From assembly GCA_029194535.1 (NCBI GenBank), contig JARFXR010000001.1, positions 744,001 to 808,000 on the forward strand: a DNA stretch of 64,000 bases, in the 5' to 3' direction. This stretch comes from Nitrospira sp. GTDB lineage: Bacteria; Nitrospirota; Nitrospiria; Nitrospirales; Nitrospiraceae. Below the pieces are notes generated by a model that was given only the letters and a program-made list of their open reading frames with translations, ran no database searches and was not told where the DNA came from. Position 1 is the stretch's first letter. Every line of letters starts with the position of its first letter. Below, one piece after another: positions 62,623 through 64,000 of the stretch. A program made the position numbers and the translations under genes.

Positions 62623-64000
62623 ATGGCGGTGCCGACCGCGCAGAGCCTGTCTCCTTCCAAGCCGACCCGCTCCGTTCCGCAGTTGGTTCCCAGCAGCACC
62701 TGCCTCCGATGCGACGTGTGCTGTCGGTTTCCTGACCCGGACAGCCCGCTCCGGCCGTACTTTACGGCCGAAGAAGTCACCCGGGCGGTGGCCGGAGGTG
62801 TGGATGCCGGCCGGTTTCCCTCCCAGCAGGGAAGTCAGATCACCCTGGTCCCCGACGAGGAGGGCGATGGATTCCACTGCCCCGCCTTCGACTCCGCCAG
62901 TGCCCGCTGTCTCATTTACGACCAGAGACCCTTTGATTGCCGACTCTATCCCCTGGCGTTGATGTGGAGTGAAGGGCACGACCAAGTGGTGCTGGGATGG
63001 GACAGCAAGTGTCCCTTCATGCGAGAGCAGGTTCCGGACTCCATTCGGCGACATGCCGATCAGACGACGGCCCGACTCAATGACCCGGACCTGCTCAAGA
63101 CAGTCGTGGATCATCCCAGGCTGATCGGGCGCTTCCAGCCGGATGTCGTAGAATTGTCGAGGCTGCCGGCGTTGACTCACGCCGTACAGGCGCGCTGGGG
63201 GACGGTGGCGTTGCACCGGCTCACCCTCGAGGATGTCCCGAGAGTGACGGAAGCATTGGACGCTTCCGGACTCACCGACGCGCAGGGCCTGGCCGCGCAC
63301 TCCGTGCCCTCCGTCTACCTGTGCACGACTCTGCTGAGTTATTGGTGGGCGGAACTGTACGGCGCCTTCTGTCTCTTCGCCGAATCGGCGGACGGCTGGT
63401 TCATGCCCCTTCCTCCTCTGGGGGGCGGATCGATCCAGGAGTCGATCGGCGCAGCCTTCGATCTGATGCGCCGCAGAAACGGGGCCGACTCACCGGTCCA
63501 CCGGATCGACAACGTTTCCCCTGCGCTGGCTGCTCGACTGGAAGTCTTGGGGTATCGACTCGAAGCTGGAGACGGTGATTATCTGTACCGGGCGGGAGAT
63601 CTGGCCGCGCTTTCCGGTGACCGGTTCAAATCGCAACGCGCGCTCTGCAACAAGGTCGAGCGGTCGGGCCAGGTGCGGGTGGCTCCGTATGCGCTTCGGG
63701 ACCGCACGGAATGCCGCCGGTTGCTCCAGCGATGGCGAGAACAGAAACAGGCGGGTGTACTCGACCCATTCGGGCGGCTGTTGCTGGAAGACGCCGCCTC
63801 AACGCACGAGATCGCCTGGTCTCATTTCTCGGACTTGGGCTTAAGCGGAACCGTGGTGCGCGTCGAGGGGGAGATCCGGGCCTATACATTCGGCTGCTGG
63901 CTGACGCCCGCCACCTGGTGCGTGCTGCTGGAAGTCGCGGACCGCGCGATTTCCGGTCTCGCCCAGTACCTGTTTCGAGAGACCTGCCGTGAGGCGGTGG
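62623..64000 (+). CDS. YkgJ-type cysteine-cluster protein fused to DUF2156 domain (partial)
   Basis: The frame starts at ATG 62623 with AAGGAG seven bases upstream and runs open to the window end (459 codons so far). The N-terminal 150 residues have the YkgJ zinc/Fe-S cysteine cluster: CLRCDVCCRFP, then CPAFD, CLIYDQRPFDCRLYPL and SKCPFM. From about residue 170 the protein is a DUF2156/acyltransferase-like region: WWAELYGAFCLFAE, YLYRAGDLAALSGDRFKSQR and HFSDLGLSGTVVRVEGEIRA with YTFG. DUF2156 is related to the catalytic part of lysylphosphatidylglycerol synthases. The stop lies beyond the window. Confidence 0.75.
   Translation, partial: MAVPTAQSLSPSKPTRSVPQLVPSSTCLRCDVCCRFPDPDSPLRPYFTAEEVTRAVAGGVDAGRFPSQQGSQITLVPDEEGDGFHCPAFDSASARCLIYDQRPFDCRLYPLALMWSEGHDQVVLGWDSKCPFMREQVPDSIRRHADQTTARLNDPDLLKTVVDHPRLIGRFQPDVVELSRLPALTHAVQARWGTVALHRLTLEDVPRVTEALDASGLTDAQGLAAHSVPSVYLCTTLLSYWWAELYGAFCLFAESADGWFMPLPPLGGGSIQESIGAAFDLMRRRNGADSPVHRIDNVSPALAARLEVLGYRLEAGDGDYLYRAGDLAALSGDRFKSQRALCNKVERSGQVRVAPYALRDRTECRRLLQRWREQKQAGVLDPFGRLLLEDAASTHEIAWSHFSDLGLSGTVVRVEGEIRAYTFGCWLTPATWCVLLEVADRAISGLAQYLFRETCREAV

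Noticed and set aside
1-64000. tRNA, rRNA or CRISPR arrays
   Set aside because: No cloverleaf with a GTTCGAATC-type T-arm, no rRNA stretches and no regularly spaced identical repeats were seen by eye in the gaps.

Overview
The window looks like a chromosome segment from a high-GC, free-living Gram-negative bacterium, most probably Nitrospira or a close relative (Nitrospirota). That is an inference from gene content: HflK/HflC, two Tll0287-like (DUF3365) haem-site proteins, a GH63-type glucosidase, paired TIGR04282/TIGR04283 glycosyltransferases, lysine 2,3-aminomutase, and many stand-alone sensor proteins. No rRNA, tRNA or CRISPR array was found.

Layout. 1-6973: end of formate-tetrahydrofolate ligase, hflKC, a secreted protease-propeptide-like protein, a methyltransferase, a PilZ protein, a three-repeat cysteine protein, 3-methyladenine glycosylase and gluconokinase. 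7128-15662: cation/proton antiporter, DUF3365 protein, large glucosidase, two lipoproteins and an MscS channel. 15897-27777: an accessory block bounded by two apparently identical REP-associated tyrosine transposase elements in the same orientation. It holds a 5'-truncated Gly-rich gene, an Rhs/YD-repeat protein broken by an in-frame amber codon, a toxin-like tip with a candidate immunity gene, a displaced second Rhs core with its own tip and immunity candidate, and a zinc-ribbon gene split by a MITE-like insertion. 27829-34121: FKBP isomerase, sodium/solute symporter, penicillin-binding protein 1b, bactofilin and an AI-2E-type permease. 34464-39216 (minus): a signalling operon (response regulator, Rossmann-fused histidine kinase, membrane histidine kinase, DUF3365 protein) behind a consensus sigma-54 promoter. 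39924-40497: BolA and monothiol glutaredoxin, an Fe-S trafficking pair. 40537-40900: two structured repeats with compensatory base changes. 41164-53393: a five-gene defence-like operon. 53954-62539 (minus): oxidoreductase, glycosyltransferases, dCTP deaminase, lysine 2,3-aminomutase, glutaredoxin-like protein, ATP-grasp-like protein and diguanylate cyclase. 62623-end: a YkgJ-DUF2156 fusion running off the window.

The strongest candidate for an unusual system is 40537-53393. It encodes a SNF2-type helicase with a DUF3883 tail, an ArdC/IrrE-like zinc protease, a DUF1156 DNA methylase, an AAA/DUF4143 ATPase and a HEPN-DUF499 ATPase, preceded by paired RNA-like structures. Four of the genes are tightly packed or overlapping. 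The combination suggests methylation-based self/non-self discrimination coupled to a helicase and a HEPN effector; this is inference. The second accessory system is the Rhs toxin/immunity block, which shows the displaced-tip architecture known from rhs loci.
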